NCBI RefSeq assembly: GCF_020524345.1
Contig: NZ_JAIVLH010000016.1
Span: 62,001-126,000 of the forward strand
Source of the DNA: Metabacillus niabensis
GTDB taxonomy: Bacteria > Bacillota > Bacilli > Bacillales > Bacillaceae
Direction: 5' to 3'
Length of the DNA: 64,000 nt
Below the pieces are notes generated by a model, which was given only the letters and a program-made list of their open reading frames with translations, searched no databases and had not been told where the DNA came from. Below, one piece after another: positions 43,759 through 50,701 of this stretch. The stretch's first letter is position 1. Each line of letters starts with the position of its first letter. The translations under genes and the position numbers were made by a program.

Positions 43759-44622
43759 ATGAAAATGAAAAACCTCACCTACTGGCTATTTCTGGCTCCA
43801 TGTATAGCGGCTCTAGCTATTGTATTAATAATTCCCTTTTTCCAAGGTGTCTACTATTCCTTTACAGAATACAACGGGTTTCAAGTGAAAGAATTCGTAG
43901 GTTTTGAGAATTACATCAATCTCTTTAAAGATGATCAATTTTTATATAGTCTGATTTTTACAGGAGGATTTTCGATTGCCTCTGTTATTGGAATTAATGT
44001 TATTGGCTTGCTTTTAGCATTGTTTGTTACACAAAAAATGGGGAAATTTAATACAGTTTTCCGAACAGTGTTTTTTATGCCGAACTTAATTGGCGGGATT
44101 ATTCTAGGGTTTATTTGGCAGTTTATATTCCTAAAAGCCTTTGAAGGGGTAGCTGAGCTAACCGGCTTAGATTTTTTTAAGGGCTGGTTATCAGATACAG
44201 AAACAGGATTTTGGGGATTGGTTATTCTATTTATCTGGCAAATGAGCGGTTATATTATGATTATCTATATTTCGTTTTTAAATAATATCCCGGATGAATT
44301 AATTGAAGCGTCTACAATTGATGGTGCTAATGTATGGCAACGTTTTTGGAGAATTAAATTCCCATTACTTGCACCGGCGTTTACGGTTAGTTTATTTCTA
44401 TCATTATCCAACGCATTTAAAGTGTATGATCAAAATATGGCGTTAACAGCAGGAGGACCATTCAGCTCCACTCAGATGGCTACGATGAATATATATGATA
44501 CAGCATTTAAGGTTCAAGAAATGGGGTATGCACAAGCAAAAGCGATTATTTTCCTGCTTATTATTACGGCAATTTCAGTGATCCAACTATACATGACTAG
44601 AAAGAGGGAGACTGACTTATGA
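43759..44622 (+). CDS. sugar ABC transporter permease, MalF type
   Basis: The 287-aa permease has six membrane helices and the EAA loop LIEASTIDGANVWQRFWRIKFPLL. The ATG at 43759 is chosen because AAAGGGTG lies just upstream and the helix begins soon after (NLTYWLFLAPCIAAL); the frame is open from 43687. It pairs with the next gene, whose start overlaps this stop by 4 bp. Confidence 0.88.
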   Translation: MKMKNLTYWLFLAPCIAALAIVLIIPFFQGVYYSFTEYNGFQVKEFVGFENYINLFKDDQFLYSLIFTGGFSIASVIGINVIGLLLALFVTQKMGKFNTVFRTVFFMPNLIGGIILGFIWQFIFLKAFEGVAELTGLDFFKGWLSDTETGFWGLVILFIWQMSGYIMIIYISFLNNIPDELIEASTIDGANVWQRFWRIKFPLLAPAFTVSLFLSLSNAFKVYDQNMALTAGGPFSSTQMATMNIYDTAFKVQEMGYAQAKAIIFLLIITAISVIQLYMTRKRETDL

Positions 44623-45443
44623 TTGCACAAAATAAAGCAAAAACGTACGGATTTATTTTGCTTGGACTATTACTTTCAATCATTTGGTTTTATCCGTTTT
44701 ATCTAGTGATAGTCAATTCGTTTAAGACAAAAGCTGAGATTTTTGTTAATACCCTTTCTTTTCCGTCAGAGGGGACCTTGGCCAACTACCCTGAAGCCTT
44801 TACTGCTTTAGATTTTATTCAAAGCTTTATAAATTCAGTCATCATTACTGTGGTGAGTATTTTTCTTATCTGTATATGTACCTCAATGGCTGCTTATGCA
44901 CTATCGCGTAGACAGGGAAAAACAAGCTCGGTCATTTATTTTATCTTTGCAATATGCATGCTAATTCCATTCCAATCTATCATGATTCCGTTAGTTTCGA
45001 TTTTTGGCTCATTCGATATGTTAAATCGAGCAGGATTGATGATCATGTATTTAGGGTTAGGGTCAAGCTTAGCTGTTTTCTTATATTTTGGTGCTTTAAG
45101 GGGTATACCGAAGGCATTGGATGAAGCGGCTATTATCGATGGGTGTAATCGATTCCAGGTTTACCGGTATATTATTCTGCCAATGTTAAAACCAACGACT
45201 GTCACAGTTATTGTGTTAAATGCAATTTGGTTCTGGAATGATTATTTACTACCATCACTAGTAATAAATAAGGAAGGGTTATATACAATTCCGTTAAAAA
45301 TGTTCTATTTCTTTGGAGAATATTCGAAACAATGGCATTTGGCTTTAGCTGCATTAGTTATCGGTATTATTCCAATAATAGTTGTATATATGTTTCTGCA
45401 GAAATATATCATTAAAGGTATTTCTGATGGAGCAGTTAAGTAG
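44619..45443 (+). CDS. sugar ABC transporter permease, MalG type
   Basis: The 274-aa permease has six helices with the motif ALDEAAIIDGCNRFQVYRYIILPML in its cytosolic loop. Together with the MalF-type subunit and the lipoprotein it makes a carbohydrate uptake CUT1 system. No ATPase gene is in the cluster, so a shared MsmX-like ATPase elsewhere is presumably used, as is known in B. subtilis. A strong terminator follows. Confidence 0.88.
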   Translation: MIAQNKAKTYGFILLGLLLSIIWFYPFYLVIVNSFKTKAEIFVNTLSFPSEGTLANYPEAFTALDFIQSFINSVIITVVSIFLICICTSMAAYALSRRQGKTSSVIYFIFAICMLIPFQSIMIPLVSIFGSFDMLNRAGLMIMYLGLGSSLAVFLYFGALRGIPKALDEAAIIDGCNRFQVYRYIILPMLKPTTVTVIVLNAIWFWNDYLLPSLVINKEGLYTIPLKMFYFFGEYSKQWHLALAALVIGIIPIIVVYMFLQKYIIKGISDGAVK

Positions 45444-45470
45444 GGACGAGGGTATACCTCGTCCTTTTTC
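45444..45470 (+). terminator. terminator of the yicI-ABC operon
   Basis: GGACGAGG (45444-45451) and CCTCGTCC (45457-45464) form a tight stem followed by TTTTTC and TTTTTT. Confidence 0.85.
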
Positions 45471-45475
45471 ATTTT

Positions 45476-45504
45476 TTGGGACACGGAACCTGTCCCTCTG
45501 TACC
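45476..45504. repeat. REP-like element, copy 4 (degenerate)
   Basis: TTGGGACACGGAACCTGTCCC followed by TCTGTACC resembles the palindrome half at 37.15 kb, with AACC for TACC. It lies right after the operon terminator. Confidence 0.55.
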
Positions 45505-45533
45505 AAAAAAATCATCTTTTTGTAGGAAAACAC

Positions 45534-45623
45534 TTGAGTTGTTAGACATCATACCTTTATAATGTGTATGTGGGACTTTATGAAAGGGCTTTCAATTATA
45601 TTTAGTTGTTCGACGTCCAACAA
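45534..45623 (+). promoter_or_regulatory. nucleoside transporter promoter with paired operator
   Basis: TTGAGT (45534-45539) and TATAAT (45558-45563) with an 18-bp spacer form the promoter. GTTGTTAGACATC (45538-45550) overlaps the -35/spacer. GTTGTTCGACGTC (45605-45617), part of a near-palindrome TTGTTCGACGTCCAACAA (45606-45623), lies about 40 bp after the start. The shared GTTGTTNGACNTC suggests one repressor binding twice; the protein is not identified. Confidence 0.55.
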
Positions 45624-45710
45624 GTTTGTGATGATAAGAGAAAATTTTTTTATTATTTCATATGTTTCTGCAAACAATATAAAAAGTTACAAATTTTTGA
45701 GGTGATAAAC

Positions 45711-46928
45711 ATGAATTTATTGTGGGGAATTTTTGGAATCGTAGTCGTTTTAGGAATTGCATTTCTACTATCAAGCCAAAAGAAGGCAATCAATTATCGT
45801 ACGATTTTTGGAGGTTTAGCGATACAAATTCTATTCGCATTTATTGTTTTAAAATGGGAAGCAGGGAGAACCGCTTTAGAATGGTTAACGATGAGAGTTC
45901 AAGATATTATCAATTATGCAAGTGAAGGGCTTACGTTTGTATTTGGTCCCTTAGCTAATGCGGAATCCCCATTAGGATTTATCTTTGCGTTTCAAGTTCT
46001 GAGTATTATTATCTTCTTTTCTTCTTTAATCTCAGTCCTATATTATTTAGGAATCATGCAGTGGTTTATTAAAATTATTGGTGGAGGATTATCAAAGCTG
46101 TTAGGAACAAGTAAAGCTGAGTCTATGTCTGCTGCTGCAAATATTTTTGTAGGACAAACTGAGGCACCTCTTGTAATTCGTCCATTTTTAGATAAAATGA
46201 CAAAATCAGAGTTATTTGCAGTTATGACTGGCGGATTGGCTTCAGTAGCCGGTTCTGTGCTTGTCGGTTATGCTTTATTAGGAGTTCCACTCGAATATTT
46301 ATTAGCAGCTAGTTTTATGGCAGCTCCGGCAGGATTGGTTCTGGCTAAACTAATGATCCCAGAAACAGAACAACCGGAAACGGCAAAATCATTGGAAATG
46401 GAAAAAGATAAAGAAGCTGTAAATGTTATAGACGCTGCTGCACGTGGTGCTGGAGACGGATTAACACTTGCATTAAATGTAGGTGCAATGTTAATTGCAT
46501 TTATTGCGTTAATTGCGTTAATCAACGGAATATTAGGTGGAATCGGCGGAATTTTTGGTTATGAAGCACTATCACTTGAATCAATTTTAGGAATTGTATT
46601 CTCACCTATAGCATTTGCTATCGGTGTTCCATGGTCTGAAGCTGTGACGGCAGGAAGCTTTATCGGCCAAAAGTTAGTGTTAAATGAATTTGTTGCCTAC
46701 TCTTCTTTTGCACCACAGATCGAACAACTAACACCTAAAACAGTAATGGTCGTCAGCTTTGCACTCTGTGGTTTTGCCAATTTAAGTTCAATGGCCATTC
46801 TTTTAGGCGGGTTAGGCGGACTTGCTCCAAGTCGTCGTCCTGATATTGCAAAACTTGGTCTTCGTGCAGTTGCAGCAGGAATGTTAGCTTCCTTATTAAG
46901 TGCAGCGATTGCGGGAATCTTTATTTAA
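45711..46928 (+). CDS. CNT-family nucleoside transporter (NupC/NupG type)
   Basis: The 405-aa membrane protein starts at the ATG at 45711 after GAGGTGA. Concentrative nucleoside transporter motifs are visible: SKAESMSAAANIFVGQTEAPLVIRPF, then MTGGLASVAGSVLVGYALLGVP and FGYEALSLESILG. The last part has GFANLSSMAILLGGLGGLAPSRRPDIAKLGLRA. It imports nucleosides by cation symport; purine versus pyrimidine preference is not clear. The upstream open frame to 45606 lacks a start signal and overlaps the operator. Confidence 0.9.
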   Translation: MNLLWGIFGIVVVLGIAFLLSSQKKAINYRTIFGGLAIQILFAFIVLKWEAGRTALEWLTMRVQDIINYASEGLTFVFGPLANAESPLGFIFAFQVLSIIIFFSSLISVLYYLGIMQWFIKIIGGGLSKLLGTSKAESMSAAANIFVGQTEAPLVIRPFLDKMTKSELFAVMTGGLASVAGSVLVGYALLGVPLEYLLAASFMAAPAGLVLAKLMIPETEQPETAKSLEMEKDKEAVNVIDAAARGAGDGLTLALNVGAMLIAFIALIALINGILGGIGGIFGYEALSLESILGIVFSPIAFAIGVPWSEAVTAGSFIGQKLVLNEFVAYSSFAPQIEQLTPKTVMVVSFALCGFANLSSMAILLGGLGGLAPSRRPDIAKLGLRAVAAGMLASLLSAAIAGIFI

Positions 46929-46962
46929 GTATTCTCTATTTAATGTGGAATGGAGATAACAA

Positions 46963-47628
46963 ATGAAAACAATCTTAATTACAGGTGCTGGAACTGGACT
47001 GGGAAAAGAACTCGCACTTGCATATGCAGAAAGAGGAGACCGAATCATCTTAGTTGGAAGAACAAAGGAATCTTTAAATGATGTAAAAGATTTGATTAAA
47101 ATGACGAAAGGTTCTTCTCTCATCGCTACGTGTGATATTAGCGATGGGCAAGCCGTTAAAAAGTTGATAGAGAGCCTTGTAAGAATAGAGAAGATAGATA
47201 TGCTTATTAATAATGCAGGAATCGGTTATTTTGGAAACCTCCAGGATCTTTCTGTAGAAGAAATAAGTCAGATGATTGATACAAATATAAAAGGAACAAT
47301 TTTCATGACAAAAGAAGTTCTACCTATATTTTTAAAACATCAAACAGGAAAAATTATGAACATCATCTCTACGGCAGGTTTGCGCGGGAAAATTAGAGAA
47401 ACTGCTTATGTAGCAAGCAAATTTGCGGTGAGGGGTTTTAGTGAAAGTCTTATAAAAGAACTTGAACATACCTCTATAAAGGTATCTGCTGTATACATGG
47501 GCGGAATGAATACACCTTTCTGGGAAGGCAGTGACTTTATAAAAGATCCCTCCAGATTAAAGTCAGCAAAACAAGTTGCGAAAGAAATAGTTGAACGGGA
47601 AGATGAGGAAGAAATGATAATAAGTTAA
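46963..47628 (+). CDS. short-chain dehydrogenase/reductase (SDR)
   Basis: The 221-aa protein has the NAD(P) motif TGAGTGLGKELA, then DMLINNAGIGYFG and the catalytic YVASK (Tyr about 147, Lys 151) with Ser in IISTAG. It is a classical SDR of unknown substrate; similar Bacillus proteins are annotated as sepiapterin-type or general oxidoreductases. It starts 34 bp after the nucleoside transporter and may be co-transcribed, with GGAG before the ATG. Confidence 0.85.
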   Translation: MKTILITGAGTGLGKELALAYAERGDRIILVGRTKESLNDVKDLIKMTKGSSLIATCDISDGQAVKKLIESLVRIEKIDMLINNAGIGYFGNLQDLSVEEISQMIDTNIKGTIFMTKEVLPIFLKHQTGKIMNIISTAGLRGKIRETAYVASKFAVRGFSESLIKELEHTSIKVSAVYMGGMNTPFWEGSDFIKDPSRLKSAKQVAKEIVEREDEEEMIIS

Positions 47629-47640
47629 TATGGATAGATG

Positions 47641-47665
47641 TCACCTTAAAGAGGTGGCTTTTTGT
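47641..47665 (+). terminator. terminator after the SDR gene
   Basis: GTCACCT and AGGTGGC form a short stem around TTAAAG, followed by T5. Confidence 0.65.
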
Positions 47666-47678
47666 ATCTAAAAAAACA

Positions 47679-47710
47679 TTGACCCTGTCGTGCACCACAC
47701 AGTTTATGAT
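47679..47710 (+). promoter_or_regulatory. MerR-type promoter with 20-bp spacer
   Basis: TTGACC (47679-47684) and TATGAT (47705-47710) are 20 bp apart, too long for normal sigma-A but typical of MerR-controlled promoters. The spacer CTGTCGTGCACCACACAG is partly dyad. It drives the merR-SRPBCC pair, so autoregulation is likely. Confidence 0.5.
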
Positions 47711-47728
47711 CGTTTCGGGAGGACAAAA

Positions 47729-48073
47729 ATGTATAAAATAAGTGAATTTGCGAAGCTTACTGGGCTAAGCAAAGAAACTCTCCGGTATTATGCGGAAGTA
47801 AAGCTGCTTGAGCCGGCATACAAAGATCCGAAAAATAACTATCGATACTATGATGATGGCAGTTATTTTTTGGCAACACTGTTAGGGAAATTACGAAGCT
47901 TAGGCTTTACGATTCAAGAAATGATCTCTGTTATGGAGGATGAATCGTTTGCAAATCTTGATAATTTACTACGTAAAAAAAGAAATAAAATCAAGATGGA
48001 AATAGAAGAACTTCAACATCAAATGGAAGCGATCGATGAGTTTTTGTTATCTGGTGAGGAGGAAGGGAAATGA
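47729..48073 (+). CDS. MerR-family transcriptional regulator
   Basis: The 114-aa protein has the N-terminal winged helix YKISEFAKLTGLSKETLRYYAEVKLLEPAYKDPKNNYRYYDD and a coiled-coil C-terminus (KKRNKIKMEIEELQHQMEAIDEFL) with no large ligand domain. The ATG at 47729 is used because GGGAGGA is 5-6 nt upstream. It is coupled by a 4-bp overlap to the SRPBCC gene and probably regulates it through the stretched promoter. Confidence 0.86.
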   Translation: MYKISEFAKLTGLSKETLRYYAEVKLLEPAYKDPKNNYRYYDDGSYFLATLLGKLRSLGFTIQEMISVMEDESFANLDNLLRKKRNKIKMEIEELQHQMEAIDEFLLSGEEEGK

Positions 48074-48525
48074 TTCAATGGAAAGAAGAAATCATAATCA
48101 ATAAAAGTATTGAACAAGTGTGGAGTTTATTTTTGGATGAAAATATTAAAAAAATCATGCCTAAAGTCGAAGAACATATTTTAATTGAAAAAAAGGAACA
48201 TGAAGTAGGAGCAAAACATCAGCAAAAATATCGTGAAGGCAAAAGAGTCGAAACCTATATTGTCGAAACTTTAGCTTATGATAATACAGAAGACAAAAAG
48301 AAGAAACAAATACGTTTTGTATTAGGAAAAGCATTCGAAATATCATTAACTTTCATCCTTTTAAAAGTCGATGGAGAAACAACAAAATTTATCTATGAAG
48401 GATATAACAAAGGTGTTAATTTCATCGGGAGAGCCATGATGAAATTAAGCAGTCAAAAAAGTAATCATGATGTAGTTCAGGAGTTTTTACAAAGAGTTCA
48501 GAAAGAAGCAATGAAAGGTTCATAA
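48070..48525 (+). CDS. SRPBCC-family (START-like) protein
   Basis: The 151-aa protein has the pattern of an SRPBCC cavity protein: WKEEIIINKSIEQVWSLFLDENIKKIMPKVEE, a strand-rich centre, and a C-terminal helix (NHDVVQEFLQRVQKEAMKGS). Ligand unknown. It is translationally coupled to the MerR gene, so the two form a sensor/binding-protein pair whose inducer may be hydrophobic. Confidence 0.75.
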   Translation: MIQWKEEIIINKSIEQVWSLFLDENIKKIMPKVEEHILIEKKEHEVGAKHQQKYREGKRVETYIVETLAYDNTEDKKKKQIRFVLGKAFEISLTFILLKVDGETTKFIYEGYNKGVNFIGRAMMKLSSQKSNHDVVQEFLQRVQKEAMKGS

Positions 48526-48546
48526 TATTTTTTTAGTAATTTCTAG

Positions 48547-48661
48547 TTGACAGGTAGGAATAGTAGGGAATATAATCAGATTAATTCAAAAATAAAATAA
48601 AAAAGCCGATCGGACGACCGAAGGCATAACCCATATCAGATAGTGGGTTATGCCTTTTTTA
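48547..48661 (+). promoter_or_regulatory. promoter and attenuator-like leader of the TauE/SafE gene
   Basis: TTGACA (48547-48552) and TATAAT (48571-48576), 18-bp spacer, form a strong promoter. The roughly 80-nt leader holds a small hairpin (GCC, TCGG, loop ACGA, CCGA, GGC at 48605-48625) and then a terminator: AAGGCATAACCCA (48621-48633) pairs with TGGGTTATGCCTT (48643-48655) before T6. The last bases of the first hairpin are also the first of the terminator stem, so the two are mutually exclusive. No known riboswitch was recognised. Confidence 0.65.
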
Positions 48662-48686
48662 TTTTTAAAATGAAAGGGTGTTTTTT

Positions 48687-49586
48687 ATGAAAAAGTTAAT
48701 CATTTTTGCATTTATCGGTTTACTTGCGCAATTAATTGATGGAGCCTTAGGGATGGCATATGGTGTAACCTCCACTACGCTTTTACTAACTTTTGGAATC
48801 GCACCAGCCGTAGCTTCTGCATCTGTTCACTTGGCAGAGGTCGTAACGACTGCTGCGTCTGGAGCATCACATATAAAATTTGGGAATGTGGATAAGCAAG
48901 CGGTTTACCGTTTAATCATTCCAGGGTCAATTGGTGCCTTTCTAGGAGCAACATTTCTTAGTAATCTACCCGGAGATTTAGTCAAACCTTATATTTCTCT
49001 ATTTCTATTACTTTTAGGTGTATATGTACTTACAAGATTCTTATTTAAATTCCGAACATCTGAGGAAAAGAAAGGAATTGAATTAAGTCGTAAGCAATCA
49101 ATTCCATTGGGATTAATTGCAGGCTTTGCTGACGCAACAGGTGGTGGCGGCTGGGGACCAATCGCTACACCGGTTCTGCTATCCCGCAAAGGAATGAGTG
49201 CACGTAAAGTGGTTGGTACGGTTGATACGAGTGAGTTTGCTATTGCGGTATCAGCCACTTTAGGATTCCTCATTTCATTAGGTTGGGAAGAAGTAAACTG
49301 GTTGTGGGTTGGAGCATTAATGATAGGTGGAATTATTGCAGCGCCAATAGCAGCCTGGTTGGTACAAAAGGTTCCTGCACAGTTGATGGGTGTACTTGTT
49401 GGTGGATTTATCATCTTAGTGAATGCCAGAACAATTGTACACACATGGATTGAGAATAATGCTGTTTATCCATATATTTATATTGGGGTTGCTTTAGTTT
49501 GGATAGTCGCTATTTTCTATACAGTCTCTAAACTAGGATCATACAAAAATATTAATAAAGCTGAAGATAAATCATTAGCTGACTAG
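48687..49586 (+). CDS. TauE/SafE-family sulfite/organosulfur exporter
   Basis: The 299-aa membrane protein has about eight helices in two halves. The family repeats are GALGMAYGVTSTTLLLTFGIAPAVASASVHLAEV and GFADATGGGGWGPIATPVLLSRKGMSARKVVGTVDTSEF. TauE/SafE proteins export sulfite, sulfoacetate or related anions. GAAAGGGTG precedes the ATG at 48687. The sulfur-related neighbours downstream support a role in sulfonate or sulfite handling; export of sulfite made by the monooxygenase is a reasonable guess. Confidence 0.85.
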   Translation: MKKLIIFAFIGLLAQLIDGALGMAYGVTSTTLLLTFGIAPAVASASVHLAEVVTTAASGASHIKFGNVDKQAVYRLIIPGSIGAFLGATFLSNLPGDLVKPYISLFLLLLGVYVLTRFLFKFRTSEEKKGIELSRKQSIPLGLIAGFADATGGGGWGPIATPVLLSRKGMSARKVVGTVDTSEFAIAVSATLGFLISLGWEEVNWLWVGALMIGGIIAAPIAAWLVQKVPAQLMGVLVGGFIILVNARTIVHTWIENNAVYPYIYIGVALVWIVAIFYTVSKLGSYKNINKAEDKSLAD

Positions 49587-49595
49587 AAAACTAGA

Positions 49596-49640
49596 GGCTC
49601 TCGAAACTAAGTAACATTTCTTAGACGAGAGCCTTTTTTG
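49596..49640 (+). terminator. terminator after the TauE/SafE gene
   Basis: GGCTCTCG (49596-49603) and CGAGAGCC (49626-49633) enclose a second small stem and are followed by T6. Confidence 0.85.
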
Positions 49641-49777
49641 CTCAAATTGATTGCTGATCGGAAATCCGAAGGCAAATTGGTTTTGATGAAAGTATAGAAG
49701 GTCTAGGCAGAAAGATCAAAGTTGAATTTTATGGTCAATGAAATTTGGTTTAATAAAACACGTAAGGAGAAATTCAC

Positions 49778-50302
49778 ATGACAAACATTTCTATTATTGT
49801 TGGGGCACCAAATGAGTACTCTCGTCTTAACGGCATATTAGATTTTATAACGAATTTGTTACAGGAAAAAGGGATAGATTATGAAACTATTAACGTGCAT
49901 ACTTTACCTGCGGAAGACCTAATTCAAGCTAATTTTGATAGTGAAGCCATCACTCGCGCAAATAAAATTGTAAAAAATTCTACAGGTGTAGTCATTCTAA
50001 CTCCCGTTTATAAAGCATCTTATTCAGGGATATTGAAGACATTTCTTGACCTTTTACCACAAAAAGGATTGGAAGATAAAGTGATCCTTCCACTGATTTT
50101 AGGTGGAACATTTGGACACCTGTTAGCAATACAGTATGCTTTAATTCCTGTGCTTTCAGTTTTAGGAGCAACTACTATAACAAATGGTGTATATACAATC
50201 GATCAGCAAATAGAACGAGCTGGGGAGAACAAATTTGTTATCAATGAAGAAGCGCAACAACGATTAAATAAAGGTCTTGAGTCGTTTATTAAATTAATCT
50301 AA
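49778..50302 (+). CDS. NADPH-dependent FMN reductase (SsuE type)
   Basis: The 174-aa flavodoxin-fold protein has IIVGAPNEYSRLNGILDFI for FMN phosphate binding, VVILTPVYKASYSGILKTFLDLLPQKGL, and PLILGGTFGHLLAIQYAL. This matches SsuE/MsuE reductases that supply FMNH2 to two-component sulfonate monooxygenases. The flavin monooxygenase encoded 400 bp downstream is the likely partner. AAGGAG lies 8 nt before the ATG. Confidence 0.86.
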   Translation: MTNISIIVGAPNEYSRLNGILDFITNLLQEKGIDYETINVHTLPAEDLIQANFDSEAITRANKIVKNSTGVVILTPVYKASYSGILKTFLDLLPQKGLEDKVILPLILGGTFGHLLAIQYALIPVLSVLGATTITNGVYTIDQQIERAGENKFVINEEAQQRLNKGLESFIKLI

Positions 50303-50380
50303 TTTTGTCTATTTTGTATTTCTTTTCGAAAAGCGTTTCTTGTCTTACTTCTATTTTAAGATCTAAGGAGGTTTAGATGA

Positions 50381-50533
50381 ATGACAAAGCTTCAGGAAGC
50401 CGTTGAATTGAAAAAAGAAAAACTAATTATTCAGTTATTAGATTTAGGAATATATAAGAAGGAAGAGCATCATCTTTATGAATTAACTCTATCAGAAATT
50501 GAAAATGAATATTTGCAGGAAAAGAAAAAGTAA
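50381..50533 (+). CDS. FbpA-like (Fur-regulated basic protein A family) small protein
   Basis: The 50-aa basic protein contains VELKKEKLIIQLLDLGIYKKEEHHLYELTLSEIENEY, very close to the FbpA family pattern (KLLDLGVYK, then QLYELTLSELEKEY). AAGGAGG is at 50366-50372, 8 nt before the ATG. In B. subtilis FbpA belongs to the FsrA iron-sparing response. Here no clear Fur box is seen and the gene sits inside a sulfur region, so its role is open. Confidence 0.65.
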   Translation: MTKLQEAVELKKEKLIIQLLDLGIYKKEEHHLYELTLSEIENEYLQEKKK

Positions 50534-50550
50534 AGTCGATTGGTTAACTC

Positions 50551-50676
50551 TTGACCTGGTCGTTTTGGTGTAAGAATGGGAATTAACTAGAAAGGTTGCC
50601 GATTTAAAAACTTAAGAACAAATGTGACCAGAAAACTGGAGCAGCTCTTCAACATTTAAGAAGGCTGCTCTTTTCT
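50551..50676 (+). promoter_or_regulatory. leader of the monooxygenase operon with a terminator
   Basis: TTGACC (50551-50556) may be a -35, with a weak -10 near 50571. A stem GAGCAGCTCTT with AAGAAGGCTGCTC (about 50638-50670) followed by TTTTC lies 30 bp before the operon start. This is either the terminator of the fbpA-like gene or a true attenuator. No S-box or T-box core sequence was recognised. Confidence 0.5.
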
Positions 50677-50701
50677 ATACAAAAAAAGGGAGATGATTGA
50701 A

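Noticed and set aside
48605-48625. Guanidine-II (mini-ykkC) riboswitch before TauE/SafE because of the ACGA hairpin loop
   Set aside because: That class needs two similar ACGR hairpins; only one is visible.
50534-50701. S-box (SAM) or T-box leader before the monooxygenase operon
   Set aside because: Neither the S-box GATGAAACC/GCAACC core nor the T-box AGGGTGGNACCGCG sequence is present.
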